From JALORV01 sp963724365 (lineage in GTDB: Bacteria; Pseudomonadota; Gammaproteobacteria; Burkholderiales; Burkholderiaceae_F): a stretch of 64,000 nt of DNA. Shown one piece after another: positions 8,728-17,771 of this stretch. The position numbers were made by a program, and so were the translations under genes. How positions within the stretch are numbered: position 1 is the first letter of the stretch; the number at the start of each line of letters is the position of its first letter. The stretch lies in the NCBI GenBank assembly GCA_963724365.1, contig CAVRUR010000002.1:1-64000 (forward strand). Direction: 5' to 3'. The notes beneath the pieces were generated by a model. It did not search any database. It saw only the letters and a list, made by a program, of their open reading frames with translations, and had not been told where the DNA came from.

Positions 8728-9915
8728 ATGAACCGACTTCTTCCGTTGGCGCTTCTCTGCGCCGTGGCGACGCTCGCGGCTTGTTCAACCACGGATCGCA
8801 TGCTGCCGGGCAAGGCCGAGTACATGGTGGTCGGCATCGACAATAAAGTCATGTGGGGCGACGACGGCAAAGTTCAGTTCACGGCGCCCGGCAAGGACTT
8901 GGTGACGATTGTCGACATCGGCACCGAACCCGCCAATCCGAAGATCGTCGCCAGCCTGCCGCTGATGAATTCGATATTCGGCCCGCCAACCAATTTGAGC
9001 ATAACGCCGAACGGACAACTTGCGCTTGTGGCCAACTCGATGGACTGGATGCAGGAAGGCCCCGGCTGGAAGCCCGCGCCTGACAACAAGCTCTACGTCA
9101 TCGACCTCACGACCAACCCTCCGAGGCTCATCAATACGGTTGCGGTAGGCAAGCAACCCTCTGGCATGTCGATCAACCGTGCTAGCAGCCTGGCGCTGAT
9201 CGCAAATCGAGCTGACAACTCCATCAGCGTGCTCGCGATACAAGGCAAAGAGGTGAAGCTGGTCGACACGGTGGTCATCGGCGAGCATGTGGCTCACGTG
9301 GCGTTCACCCCCGACGGCAAGCGCGCGATCGCCGGCAAGTTCCCCGGACACAAGGTCGCGATGCTCGAGGTCGATGGCCAGAAAGTGACCTACACGAAGC
9401 GCGACATCGCGGTGGGCCTGTGGCCCTACAACTTCGACGTCACGCCCGACGGCAAACTGGCGCTGACGGCAGACAACGGGAACAACGGCGTCTCCGACGG
9501 ACACATCGACACAGTTTCCGTGGTGGATCTCGAGGCAAAGCCCGAGCGCGTGATCGACAAGGTGGTCGTCGGCGATGCGCCCGAGGGCATTGCGATCAGC
9601 CCGACCGGCAGGATTGCGGTAGCCCTGCTGCTGCGCGGCTCGAACAACGCGAAGAGCGACTGGTTCTACAACCGCAACGGCAGCGTCGCGGCGCTCAAGA
9701 TCGATGGCAAGAAGGTCACGAAGACCGACGAGATCGAAGTTCGAGGCCTGCCCGAAGGTGCCGTGTTCAGCCCGGACGGACGCTGGCTTTACGTCGGCAA
9801 CTTCAACGACGAAGACATCTCCGTGTTGCGTGTCGACGGCGACACCGTCACCAATACCGGCACGCTGGTGAAACTCCCGGGCCGGCCAGCGTCGATGCGG
9901 GGAAGAACGCAGTAG
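8728..9915 (+). CDS. YncE-like beta-propeller lipoprotein
   Basis: A 395-residue protein. The start ATG at 8728 follows an AAGGGGACC ribosome binding site and begins a lipoprotein signal with lipobox LAAC at Cys19; the open frame upstream is not coding. The rest is a run of blades with the pattern D-G-K-x-A-L-x-A-N, such as SITPNGQLALVANS, SINRASSLALIANR, DVTPDGKLALTADN, SPTGRIAVAL and SPDGRWLYVGNFND. This is the seven-bladed YVTN/YncE or lactonase-like propeller. It is probably periplasmic and anchored to a membrane. Catalytic residues of lactonases are not identifiable, so binding or scaffolding is as likely as enzyme activity. It is a single gene, followed 261 bp later by the peptidase. 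Confidence 0.88.
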   Translation: MNRLLPLALLCAVATLAACSTTDRMLPGKAEYMVVGIDNKVMWGDDGKVQFTAPGKDLVTIVDIGTEPANPKIVASLPLMNSIFGPPTNLSITPNGQLALVANSMDWMQEGPGWKPAPDNKLYVIDLTTNPPRLINTVAVGKQPSGMSINRASSLALIANRADNSISVLAIQGKEVKLVDTVVIGEHVAHVAFTPDGKRAIAGKFPGHKVAMLEVDGQKVTYTKRDIAVGLWPYNFDVTPDGKLALTADNGNNGVSDGHIDTVSVVDLEAKPERVIDKVVVGDAPEGIAISPTGRIAVALLLRGSNNAKSDWFYNRNGSVAALKIDGKKVTKTDEIEVRGLPEGAVFSPDGRWLYVGNFNDEDISVLRVDGDTVTNTGTLVKLPGRPASMRGRTQ

Positions 9916-10176
9916 CCGAAGCGCCTTGAGCCGCTGGTCGTGGCGTCGATGCGCTCCGGGTCGTCCGTGACGGTCGAGAGGCAATCGTCGCTGTCAGGCC
10001 CTTGGCGGCGAAGACACCGAAATTGATACGCCGGGGCGCCGCTCGACGCGCAGTGTCAGCGTCGACGACATCCATCGATCGCTCGCGCTATTCTCCGGTC
10101 TGCCGCAAGCGATTGGATCGCCTGGCAGGGATCCTTCCTCGTCACCACGCTCGCGGCCGATCCTCCGAGAATCTAA

Positions 10177-11595
10177 ATGAACTCCTTTCCATCTGGTCCG
10201 CGTCGCAGCAAGCTTCCCGTCGTTCTCTTCTTCCTCGCGATCGTCATCGCGGCGGTCGGCGGCGTTGCCTATTACCTTTGGCCACGCTTCGAATCCGAGC
10301 CGCCGCAGATCGCCCTTTCGCCAGATGTCGACACGATGGGCTTGACCCCCGTGGAGATCGTGGTCACGGACAAGGGGACGGGCATCAAGACGGTCACGGC
10401 AACGCTGTCCCAGGGCGGTGTCAACTACAAACTTGCCGCGGAGCAGTTCGCTCAGCCGGCGGCCGAAAAGAAGATCGCGATTGCACTGGCAAAAGTCGCC
10501 GGGCTGAAGGACGGTCCCGCCGTGATTCGTGTCGCCGCGCGCGATGCGTCGCTGTGGCGCGGAAGCGAGACCGTGCTGGAGAAGAAATTCTCGATCGACA
10601 CGACACCTCCGACACTGGAACTCGTCGCCGACGATCGTTATGTCAACTTCGGCGGCGTCGGCACGATCGTCTACAAGGCGTCTTCGGACACGCAGGCCAG
10701 CGGAGTCAAGGTCGGCGACCACTTTTTCCCCGGCTTCCCGGGCCAGGTGAAGGGTCATCCGGACTACTTCGTTGCGCTCTTCGCGCACCCGTATGACGTG
10801 GCTCCGGAAACGAAAGCCACGCTGATCGCGACCGACAAGGCCGGTAACACACGCGAGATGCGGCTCGCCTACGAACTCAAAAACGTCAAGTACAAGAAGA
10901 GCACCATCGCGCTGTCGGACAGCTTGCTTCAAGGCAAGGTGGCGCCGCTGCTGACCGACGTCGCGAAGCGGCAGGGTTCTCCGAAGGAGACTTTCATCGC
11001 GGTGAACAAGCAGCTGCGGAAGGAAAATGACAGTCTTATCGCCGAACTCACGAAGAAGGCATCGCCTTCGTTGCTTTGGAAAGGCGCTTTCTCGCAGCTC
11101 AGCAATTCGAAGGTCGAGGCGAACTTCGCGGACCAGCGCACTTACACGTACAAGGGCGAGGCGATCGATACGGCGTACCACCTCGGCTACGACCTTTCAG
11201 TCACGAAGAACTATCCGGTCGAGGCCGCCAATGGCGGCACGGTGGTCTTCGCAGGCGACCTCGGCATCTACGGCAACACAGTGATCCTCGACCATGGCCT
11301 CGGACTCTTCACGCTGTACGGCCATCTCAGTTCGATCGACGTCAAGGCAGGCGATTCCGTCACCAAGCGCCAGGTTCTCGGCAAGACGGGTGAAACGGGC
11401 CTCGCGGCCGGCGATCACCTTCACTTCGGGGTCTATCTCGACGGCGTCGCGGTGCTGCCTGTGGAGTGGTGGGACCAGAAGTGGATCGACGACAACATCA
11501 CGCCCAAGCTGGAAGGTCGCACCGGCGTGGAAATCGCCGAGGCGCAGAAGCCGGCCAAGACGACACGCAAGGCGGGCGGCAAACGGAAACGCTAG
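10177..11595 (+). CDS. membrane-anchored M23 family metallopeptidase (LytM domain)
   Basis: A 472-residue protein with an N-terminal transmembrane anchor (residues about 14-33) and a large periplasmic part. Residues about 45-300 form Ig-like beta domains, and the C-terminal part is a LytM/M23 domain with the zinc motif HxxxD (YHLGYDLS) and HxH (DHLHFGVYLDG). The glycine-rich turns G-N-T-V-I-L-D-H-G-L-G-L-F-T-L-Y-G-H-L-S are also typical. Such enzymes cut peptidoglycan cross-bridges or act as amidase activators. As both ligand motifs are present an active endopeptidase is likely. The basic tail KTTRKAGGKRKR is unusual. Its stop overlaps the end of the convergent small gene by 4 bp. Confidence 0.93.
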   Translation: MNSFPSGPRRSKLPVVLFFLAIVIAAVGGVAYYLWPRFESEPPQIALSPDVDTMGLTPVEIVVTDKGTGIKTVTATLSQGGVNYKLAAEQFAQPAAEKKIAIALAKVAGLKDGPAVIRVAARDASLWRGSETVLEKKFSIDTTPPTLELVADDRYVNFGGVGTIVYKASSDTQASGVKVGDHFFPGFPGQVKGHPDYFVALFAHPYDVAPETKATLIATDKAGNTREMRLAYELKNVKYKKSTIALSDSLLQGKVAPLLTDVAKRQGSPKETFIAVNKQLRKENDSLIAELTKKASPSLLWKGAFSQLSNSKVEANFADQRTYTYKGEAIDTAYHLGYDLSVTKNYPVEAANGGTVVFAGDLGIYGNTVILDHGLGLFTLYGHLSSIDVKAGDSVTKRQVLGKTGETGLAAGDHLHFGVYLDGVAVLPVEWWDQKWIDDNITPKLEGRTGVEIAEAQKPAKTTRKAGGKRKR

Positions 11596-11849
11596 TTGCC
11601 GCCCAGCGCGCGGCGCAGCGCTCCTGCGGAAATCACAACCGCCTCGGCTTCGTACAGCTTGTGCTTCTCGATCTCTACCGCCGCGGGGCGCACGGCGGCC
11701 GCATCGCCGCGCGCCCAGGCCGCCTTCGCTGCTCCCAGCAATTCGAACGGGCGCCTGTCAGCGCTCGGGGCTATGTGACTTGCCGCGGCTTCCAGCTCCG
11801 CGAGCAACGCAGTCACCTCCTTGCGCTTCGCCGGGTCGAGACTTTGCAT
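11592..11849 (-). CDS. small alpha-helical protein, unknown function
   Basis: An 85-residue protein starting MQSLDPAKRKEVTALLAELE. The ATG at 11849 is preferred over an upstream ATG (11858) and GTG (11876) because GGAGGT lies 9 nt before it. Codon use and third-position GC match the neighbours, which supports a real gene. The product is predicted to be helical, soluble and Ala-rich with no signal peptide and no motif I recognise. It lies 44 bp after the end of icmF on the same strand, so it may be the last gene of the icmF transcript. It converges with the M23 gene. Confidence 0.6.
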   Translation of the reverse strand: MQSLDPAKRKEVTALLAELEAAASHIAPSADRRPFELLGAAKAAWARGDAAAVRPAAVEIEKHKLYEAEAVVISAGALRRALGGN

Positions 11850-11893
11850 GTCGCGCATACCTCCAGGTTGCTGCACTTCGTTCGGGAGTGGAT

Positions 11894-14800
11894 CTACATG
11901 TTCCGGCGATACTGCCCACCGACCTCGAACAAAGCGCTCGTGATCTGTCCGAGCGAACAGACACGCACCGCGTCGATCAGCACCTCGAACACATTGCCGT
12001 TGTCGATCACCGCCTTCTGCAGCCGCGCGAGCATCGCGGGCGCCTGCTTCGCATGGCGCTTCTGAAAGTCCTGCAGGCGTTTCAACTGGCTCTGCTTTTC
12101 TTCCTCGGTCGAGCGGGCGAGTTCGATGTGGTCGGGCACCAGCTCGCCATGCGGGTTGCGGAAGGTGTTGACACCGATGATCGGGTACTCACCGGTGTGC
12201 TTCAGGTGCTCGTAGTGCAGTGACTCCTCCTGGATCTTGCCGCGCTGGTAGCCAAGTTCCATCGCGCCGAGCACGCCGCCCCGCTCGCTGATCGCCTCGA
12301 ACTCCTTCAGCACCGCTTCCTCGACCAGCTCGGTCAGCTCGTCGATGATGAAACTGCCCTGGTTGCGGGTTCTCGTTCTTCGCCAGCCCCCATTCGCGGT
12401 TGATGATCATCTGGATCGCCATCGCGCGGCGCACGCTGTCTTCGGTGGGCGTCGTGATCGCCTCGTCGAACGCGTTGGTGTGCAGCGAGTTCGCATTGTC
12501 GTAGGTCGCAATCAGCGCCTGCAGCGTCGTGCGGATGTCGTTGAACTGGATCTCCTGCGCGTGCAGCGAGCGTCCGGACGTCTGGCAGTGGTACTTCAGC
12601 TTCTGGCTGCGTTCGTTGGCGCCGTACTTGTCGCGCATCGCCACCGCCCAGATACGGCGCGCGACGCGGCCCATCACGGTGTACTCGGGGTCCATGCCAT
12701 TGCTGAAGAAGAAGCTCAGGTTCGGCGCGAAGTCGTCGATGTGCATGCCCCGCGCCAGATACGCCTCGACGAACGTGAAGCCATTCGAAAGCGTGAAAGC
12801 GAGCTGACTGATCGGATTCGCACCCGCCTCGGCGATGTGATAGCCGCTGATGCTCACCGAATAGAAATTGCGCACGTTGTGGTGGACGAAGTACTGCTGG
12901 ATGTCGCCCATCACCTTCAGCGAAAACTCGGTCGAGAAGATGCAGGTGTTCTGGCCCTGGTCCTCCTTCAGGATGTCGGCCTGCACCGTGCCGCGCACGT
13001 TTTCCAGCACCCACTGCCGGATCTTCGCCGCCTCGTCGTCGGTCGGCTCGCGGCCGTTTCCTTCCGGAGCCGGGGCACGGAATTTGTCGAGGTTCTGGTC
13101 AATCGCGGTGTTCATGAACATCGCGAGGATCGTCGGTGCCGGGCCGTTGATCGTCATCGACACCGACGTGTTGGGCGCTGTCAGGTCGAAGCCCGAATAC
13201 AGCACCTTCATGTCGTCGAGCGTGGCGATGCTGACGCCGGAGTTGCCGACCTTGCCGTAGATGTCGGGCCGCACCGCCGGATCGTTGCCGTAGAGCGTCA
13301 CGCTGTCGAAGGCCGTCGAGAGCCGCTTGGCCGGCATTCCTTCGCTCAAGAGCTTGAAGCGCTTGTTGGTGCGGAACGGATCGCCCTCGCCCGCGAACAT
13401 GCGCGTCGGGTCCTCGTTCTCGCGCTTGAACGCGAACACGCCGGCGGTGTACGGAAAGCTGCCAGGGACGTTTTCGAGCAGCATCCACCGCAGCAACTCG
13501 CCGTGGTCCTCGTAGTGCGGCAGCGCGACCTTTCGGATCCTGCTGCCGGACAGTGATGTGCTCGTGAGCTTGGTGCGGACCTCGCGGTCGCGGATCTTCA
13601 CCACGTACTCGTCACCCGCATACGCCTTCTGCATCTGCGGCCACATCTCGAGCAGCTTCTTGCTGCGGCCATCGAGCCTGGCGTCGCGGTCGGCGGCGAG
13701 CTTGCCGAGATCCACATTCTCAATCTTGCATTCGGTCGCCAGCATGCGGCCCGCTTCGGCCAGTTGCTGCCGCTGGCGCGCGATGCGCGACTGCTCGAGC
13801 GAACGCTTCTTGTAACCGCGCACGGTGTCGGAAATCTCGGCCAGGTAGCGCGTGCGCTGCGGCGGCACGATCGGCACCTGGTGCGTTGAATGGCGCGTCG
13901 CCACCTTTGGCAGCACTCCCTCGCCCGCCTTCAGCCCCAGTTCCTTCAGCTTCGGCAGCAGCGCCTGGTAGAGCGCGGTGACGCCGTCGTCGTTGAAGCG
14001 CGCGGCCTGCGTGCCGAACACCATCATCTCGTCGGGCTTCTTCGAAAAGTCGCCCTTGTTGCGCTGGACCTGCTTGGACACATCCCGCAGCGCGTCGGCC
14101 GCGCCCTTGCGGTCGAACTTGTTGATCGCGACGAAGTCGGCGAAATCCAGCATGTCGATCTTCTCGAGCTGGCTGGCGGCGCCGTATTCCGGCGTCATCA
14201 CGTACAGCGTCGCGTCGGCGTGCGGCACGATCGCGGCATCTCCCTGGCCGATGCCCGAGGTCTCGACCAGCACGAGGTCGAAGCCCGCGACCTTGCAGGC
14301 CGCGATCGCGTCGGGCAGCGCCTGCGAAATCTCGGAACCGGCCTCGCGCGTCGCGAGCGAGCGCATGTAGACACGCTGGACGCCGACGCTCCACGGACCG
14401 ATCGCGTTCATGCGGATGCGGTCACCGAGCAGCGCTCCGCCGCTCTTGCGGCGCGACGGGTCGATCGAGATCACTGCGATGTTCAGCTTGTCACCCTGGT
14501 CGAGCCGGAGTCGGCGGATCAGCTCGTCGGTCAGGCTCGACTTGCCGGCACCGCCGGTGCCGGTAATGCCGAGCGTCGGCGCCTTCGCGATGTCGGCGGC
14601 CTTGTGCAGCTCCTCGCGGAACTTCGTGTCCGCGCTGCCAAGTTCGAGCGCGGTGATGGCTTGCGCCAACGCGCGCCAGCGTTTCGTCAGATCCTTGTCC
14701 TGCAGCGCTCGCAGCGCGGTCGGTGCGTGCTTCGAAAGATCGGTGTCGCACTCGGCGACCATCAGTCCGATCATTCCCTGCAGGCCCATTTTCTGCCCGT

Positions 14801-15194
14801 CCTCGGGCGAGAAGATGCGCGCGATGCCGTAGTCGTGCAGTTCCCTGATTTCGGCCGGAACAATGACGCCGCCACCACCGCCGTAGACACGGATGTTCGA
14901 GCCACCGCGCTCGCGCAGCAGGTCGAGCATGTACTTGAAGTACTCAACGTGGCCGCCCTGGTAGCTCGACACGGCGATGCCCTGCACGTCCTCCTGCACC
15001 GCGGCGGTGACGATTTCCTCGACCGAGCGGTTGTGACCCAGATGAATCACCTCGGCGCCCATGCTCTGCAGGATGCGCCGCATGATGTTGATGCTGGCGT
15101 CGTGGCCGTCGAACAGGCTCGCTGCCGTGACGAAGCGCACCTTGTGCTTCGGGCGGTAGCTGGCGAGCTTCTTGATTTCCGAAAGATCGGTCAT
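11894..15194 (-). CDS. icmF: IcmF, fused isobutyryl-CoA mutase with G-protein chaperone (one frameshift)
   Basis: A fusion of about 1099 residues. It carries a B12-binding domain (residues about 20-145, with DGHDASINIMRR supplying the lower-ligand His31), a MeaB-type GTPase (P-loop GTGGAGKSS near 212-220, then SIDPSRRKSGGALLGDRIRM) and the mutase TIM-barrel (about 560 to the end). IcmF interconverts isobutyryl-CoA and n-butyryl-CoA, or isovaleryl/pivalyl-CoA, with adenosylcobalamin. The reading frame breaks near 12365, where one extra G on the plus strand turns the expected NPNQGSFIIDE into an out-of-frame tail; the second frame then runs cleanly to the stop at 11894 (GGQYRRNM). Because the rest is perfectly conserved, a sequencing indel or a very recent mutation is likely. 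An 18-bp palindrome lies upstream. Confidence 0.92.
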
Positions 15195-15305
15195 GCGCGC
15201 TCCTCGACGGTCGGCCGGCCGCTGGAAGACGAATCATCGCCGCGCGCCGGGTCGACAGCAATCGCGGACGGAGAGGGGGAAGGACCGCCACTAACGCTAG
15301 CTGCC

Positions 15306-15323
15306 GTTGACGTTAACGTCAAC
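15306..15323. promoter_or_regulatory. 18-bp perfect palindrome upstream of icmF
   Basis: GTTGACGTTAACGTCAAC is a perfect inverted repeat 112 bp upstream of the icmF start. Operators with paired ACGT cores of this type are known for regulators of acyl-CoA and branched-chain amino-acid catabolism (LiuR-like), which would fit an isobutyryl-CoA enzyme. That assignment is from memory and is not tested here. No such regulator gene lies in this window apart from the TetR at 15449, whose likely operator is different. Confidence 0.65.
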
Positions 15324-15448
15324 TGGAAGGGGCCGGACGGTCGGAGGGGGTGGCGAGCAGAGGGGCCGAGGGGAGCGAGAGAAGCGGCGAGCGCGCTGGG
15401 CGGGCGTCCTTCCAGCCCCGGCCAGACCCGCGCAGGCGAGCGACCGCG

Positions 15449-16081
15449 TCAGGCGGACTTGCGCGGCGGACGGGCCGTCAGCCCGGCGAGGAAAACGTCG
15501 ATCAACGCCGGCGCCGTGGCCTTCAGGTCGAAGCTGCGCGGCGCCTGTACCCAGTCGCGCATCAGACCGCCGATGTACGCATGCATAGCCTGCGCTGCAA
15601 GATGCGTGTCGGTCCCCTTCGGCAACTGACCACGCGCCACGGCCTGATCGAGCAGCGTGCCGCACTGCGCGAGGCACTGGTTGGCGTCCTTCTTCTGCCG
15701 GCGCGCGACAGCCGCGAGCTCGTCCGTGTACTCGCAGCGCATGAACACGATTTCGTAGACCTTGCGCACGCGCGGCGAGCCCGCCAGGTGCCGTAGCGCG
15801 CTCACCGCGAGATCCCGGAACACGCCGAGCGGGTCGTCGACCGCACCGCAGGCCTCGTGGAAGGCGGCATCCATCGGCATGTCGGCGCGACGCACGAGCG
15901 CCTCGAAGATTTCGGCCTTGCAGTCGAAGTGGTGATAGACCGCGCCGCGCGTCATGCCGGCCGCAGCCGCGACTTCCTCCAGCGTGGCGTTGCCCACCCC
16001 GCGCGCGCGGAATACCTGCTCGGCGGCGTCGAGCAGCTGCTCGCGCGTGGCCAGCGCGTCCTCGCGGGACTTTCTCACCAT
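15449..16081 (-). CDS. TetR-family repressor of the RND efflux operon (AcrR-like)
   Basis: A 210-residue regulator. The N-terminal helix-turn-helix is complete (ATREQLLDAAEQVFRARGVGN, then LEEVAAAAGMTRGAVYHHF and CKAEIFEAL). The C-terminal ligand domain resembles TtgR/AcrR (VRKVYEIVFMRCEYTDELA, HAYIGGLMRDWVQAP). It is transcribed divergently from the adaptor-pump-channel operon that starts at 16494, the standard layout for a local efflux repressor. A palindrome matching the AcrR operator half-sites lies between them at 16328-16347. Ligands are likely hydrophobic drugs or aromatics, as for relatives, but this is inference. Confidence 0.92.
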   Translation of the reverse strand: MVRKSREDALATREQLLDAAEQVFRARGVGNATLEEVAAAAGMTRGAVYHHFDCKAEIFEALVRRADMPMDAAFHEACGAVDDPLGVFRDLAVSALRHLAGSPRVRKVYEIVFMRCEYTDELAAVARRQKKDANQCLAQCGTLLDQAVARGQLPKGTDTHLAAQAMHAYIGGLMRDWVQAPRSFDLKATAPALIDVFLAGLTARPPRKSA

Positions 16082-16327
16082 GGCAGGCTCCGGCGCGGAA
16101 GGCCCAAGAAGAATTCGCGCACGCGGGCGCGGCGCGGCATGCCGGCGGTGTCGATTTCGCGGTGCGCCGTTCGACGTCCCCGTTGAAGGCCTGCCCCGGC
16201 ACGGCGCGGCGCCGCCAGCGGCTGCGCCGGAGCGATCGGCCTATTCATATGGACCCGCAATTGAACGCGCAATCGAACACGCAATTGGACGCGGGGCGGC
16301 GGGTTCGTCATAGTCGCGTCATTTTCG

Positions 16328-16351
16328 TACATACATGCATGTATGTATTAT
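16328..16351. promoter_or_regulatory. AcrR-like 20-bp palindromic operator overlapping the efflux promoter
   Basis: Positions 16328-16347 form a perfect inverted repeat of arms TACATACATG and CATGTATGTA. The half-site TACATACAT is that of the known AcrR operator of E. coli, which has a longer spacer. A TATTAT at 16346-16351 can serve as the -10 of the efflux operon with a weak -35 near 16322-16328, so a bound repressor would cover the promoter. It lies in the 412-bp gap between the TetR gene and the adaptor gene. Confidence 0.8.
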
Positions 16352-16493
16352 GTCGCAAATCAAGAAAACGGAAAGTGGGCGGATCGCGATGTCACTCTCT
16401 CCTGGTGGAATCTCCTCGACCGGTCCGACGAACGGGCTGGCGAACAGGCCCGCACTGAGTCCGCCGACCCGCGGCGCGGGGGGTCGGAACCCG

Positions 16494-17717
16494 ATGCGCG
16501 TTGCGGCGCGCTGGATGCCGGCGCTGGCCGCGGTCGTGCTCGCCGCCTGCGGGCGGGGCGAGCAGCACGGCGGCGGCTTTCCTCCGGCGGCAGTGACGGT
16601 GCTGCCGGTGCAGGCGACAACGGTGCCGGTGAAGTTCGAGTTCGTCGGCCAGACCGAGGGCTCGAAGGAAGCCCAGGTACGCGCGCGCGTGCAGGGCATC
16701 CTCGAGAAGCGCAGCTACATCGAAGGCGGCCGCGTGGCCGCCGGGCAGACACTCTTCATCATCGATCCGCGACCGTACGCGGCGCAGGCGCAGGCGGCCG
16801 AGGCCGATCTGTCGCGCGCGCAGGCGCAGTACGCGCAGGCCAAGCGCAACTACGATCGCGTGAAGCCGCTCGCCGGCAGCAATGCGCTCAGCCAGCGCGA
16901 GTACGACGAAGCGGTGTCCGCCGAGGAAACCGGTGCCGCCGCGGTGAAGCAGGCACAGGCGAAGCTCACCGAGGCGCGGCTGAACCTTGGCTACACGACG
17001 GTCACCGCGCCGGTCAGCGGCTACGCCAGCCGCTCGCAGAAGTCGGAAGGGTCACTGGTGACGCCGACGCAGGACAGCCTGCTGACGACGATCTCGCAGA
17101 TCGATCCGATGTACGTCAACTTCAGCGTATCGGAAGCGGAGCAGCTCAAGCTGGCGCGGCTGGTCGCGAGCGGAGAGTTGAAGGTACCGTCGGCCGACAA
17201 GGCCGGGTCGCCCTCGTACACCGTGTCGGTCAAGCTCTCGGACGGCAGCACCTACACCCGCAAGGGCAAGCTCGCTTTCATCGACCCGCGTATCAACACG
17301 GCCACCGGCGCGTTCGATGCGCGCGCTGAACTGCCGAACCCTGACGCAACGCTGCGTCCGGGCCAGTTCGTGCGCGTGACGCTCGAAGGCGCGACGCGGC
17401 CGAACGCGATCGTGGTGCCGCAGCGCGCGGTGATGGACGGCCCGCAGGGCAAGTTCGTCTACGTGGCGGGCAAGTCGCCCGACGGCAGCAAGGACGTCGC
17501 GTTGCCGCGCCCGATCGGCGTCGGCGACTGGATCGAACTCGACGGCCAGCAGATGTGGCTCATCGAGTCGGGGCTGAAGCCCGGTGACCCGGTCATCGTC
17601 GACGGCAACGCGAAGCTCTTCCCGATTCCCGGCGGCGCACCAATCGCACTCGGACCTCCGCCGGGTGCACCCGGCGCTGCACCGGCCGAAGGCAAGAAGG
17701 CTGACGCGAAGAAGTAG
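16494..17717 (+). CDS. acrA: RND efflux periplasmic adaptor (AcrA/MexA family)
   Basis: A 407-residue lipoprotein-type membrane fusion protein that bridges the inner-membrane pump and the outer-membrane channel. The start ATG at 16494 gives a signal peptide with lipobox LAAC; longer starts (16389, 16335) lack one. Domains in order: lipoyl half (VQATTVPVKFEFVGQTEGSKEAQVRARV), helical hairpin (AQAAEADLSRAQAQYAQAKRNYDRV), second lipoyl half (NLGYTTVTAPVSGYASRS), beta-barrel and membrane-proximal domain (DPRINTATGAFDARAELPN, LRPGQFVRVTLEGA). A Pro/Ala/Gly-rich tail ends ADAKK. It lies 54 bp before the pump gene. Confidence 0.95.
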   Translation: MRVAARWMPALAAVVLAACGRGEQHGGGFPPAAVTVLPVQATTVPVKFEFVGQTEGSKEAQVRARVQGILEKRSYIEGGRVAAGQTLFIIDPRPYAAQAQAAEADLSRAQAQYAQAKRNYDRVKPLAGSNALSQREYDEAVSAEETGAAAVKQAQAKLTEARLNLGYTTVTAPVSGYASRSQKSEGSLVTPTQDSLLTTISQIDPMYVNFSVSEAEQLKLARLVASGELKVPSADKAGSPSYTVSVKLSDGSTYTRKGKLAFIDPRINTATGAFDARAELPNPDATLRPGQFVRVTLEGATRPNAIVVPQRAVMDGPQGKFVYVAGKSPDGSKDVALPRPIGVGDWIELDGQQMWLIESGLKPGDPVIVDGNAKLFPIPGGAPIALGPPPGAPGAAPAEGKKADAKK

Positions 17718-17771
17718 CCGCCCGCCTGCCAGATTTCGCCATCTAACGTCGTCCCGAGAAACGGACTTCCG

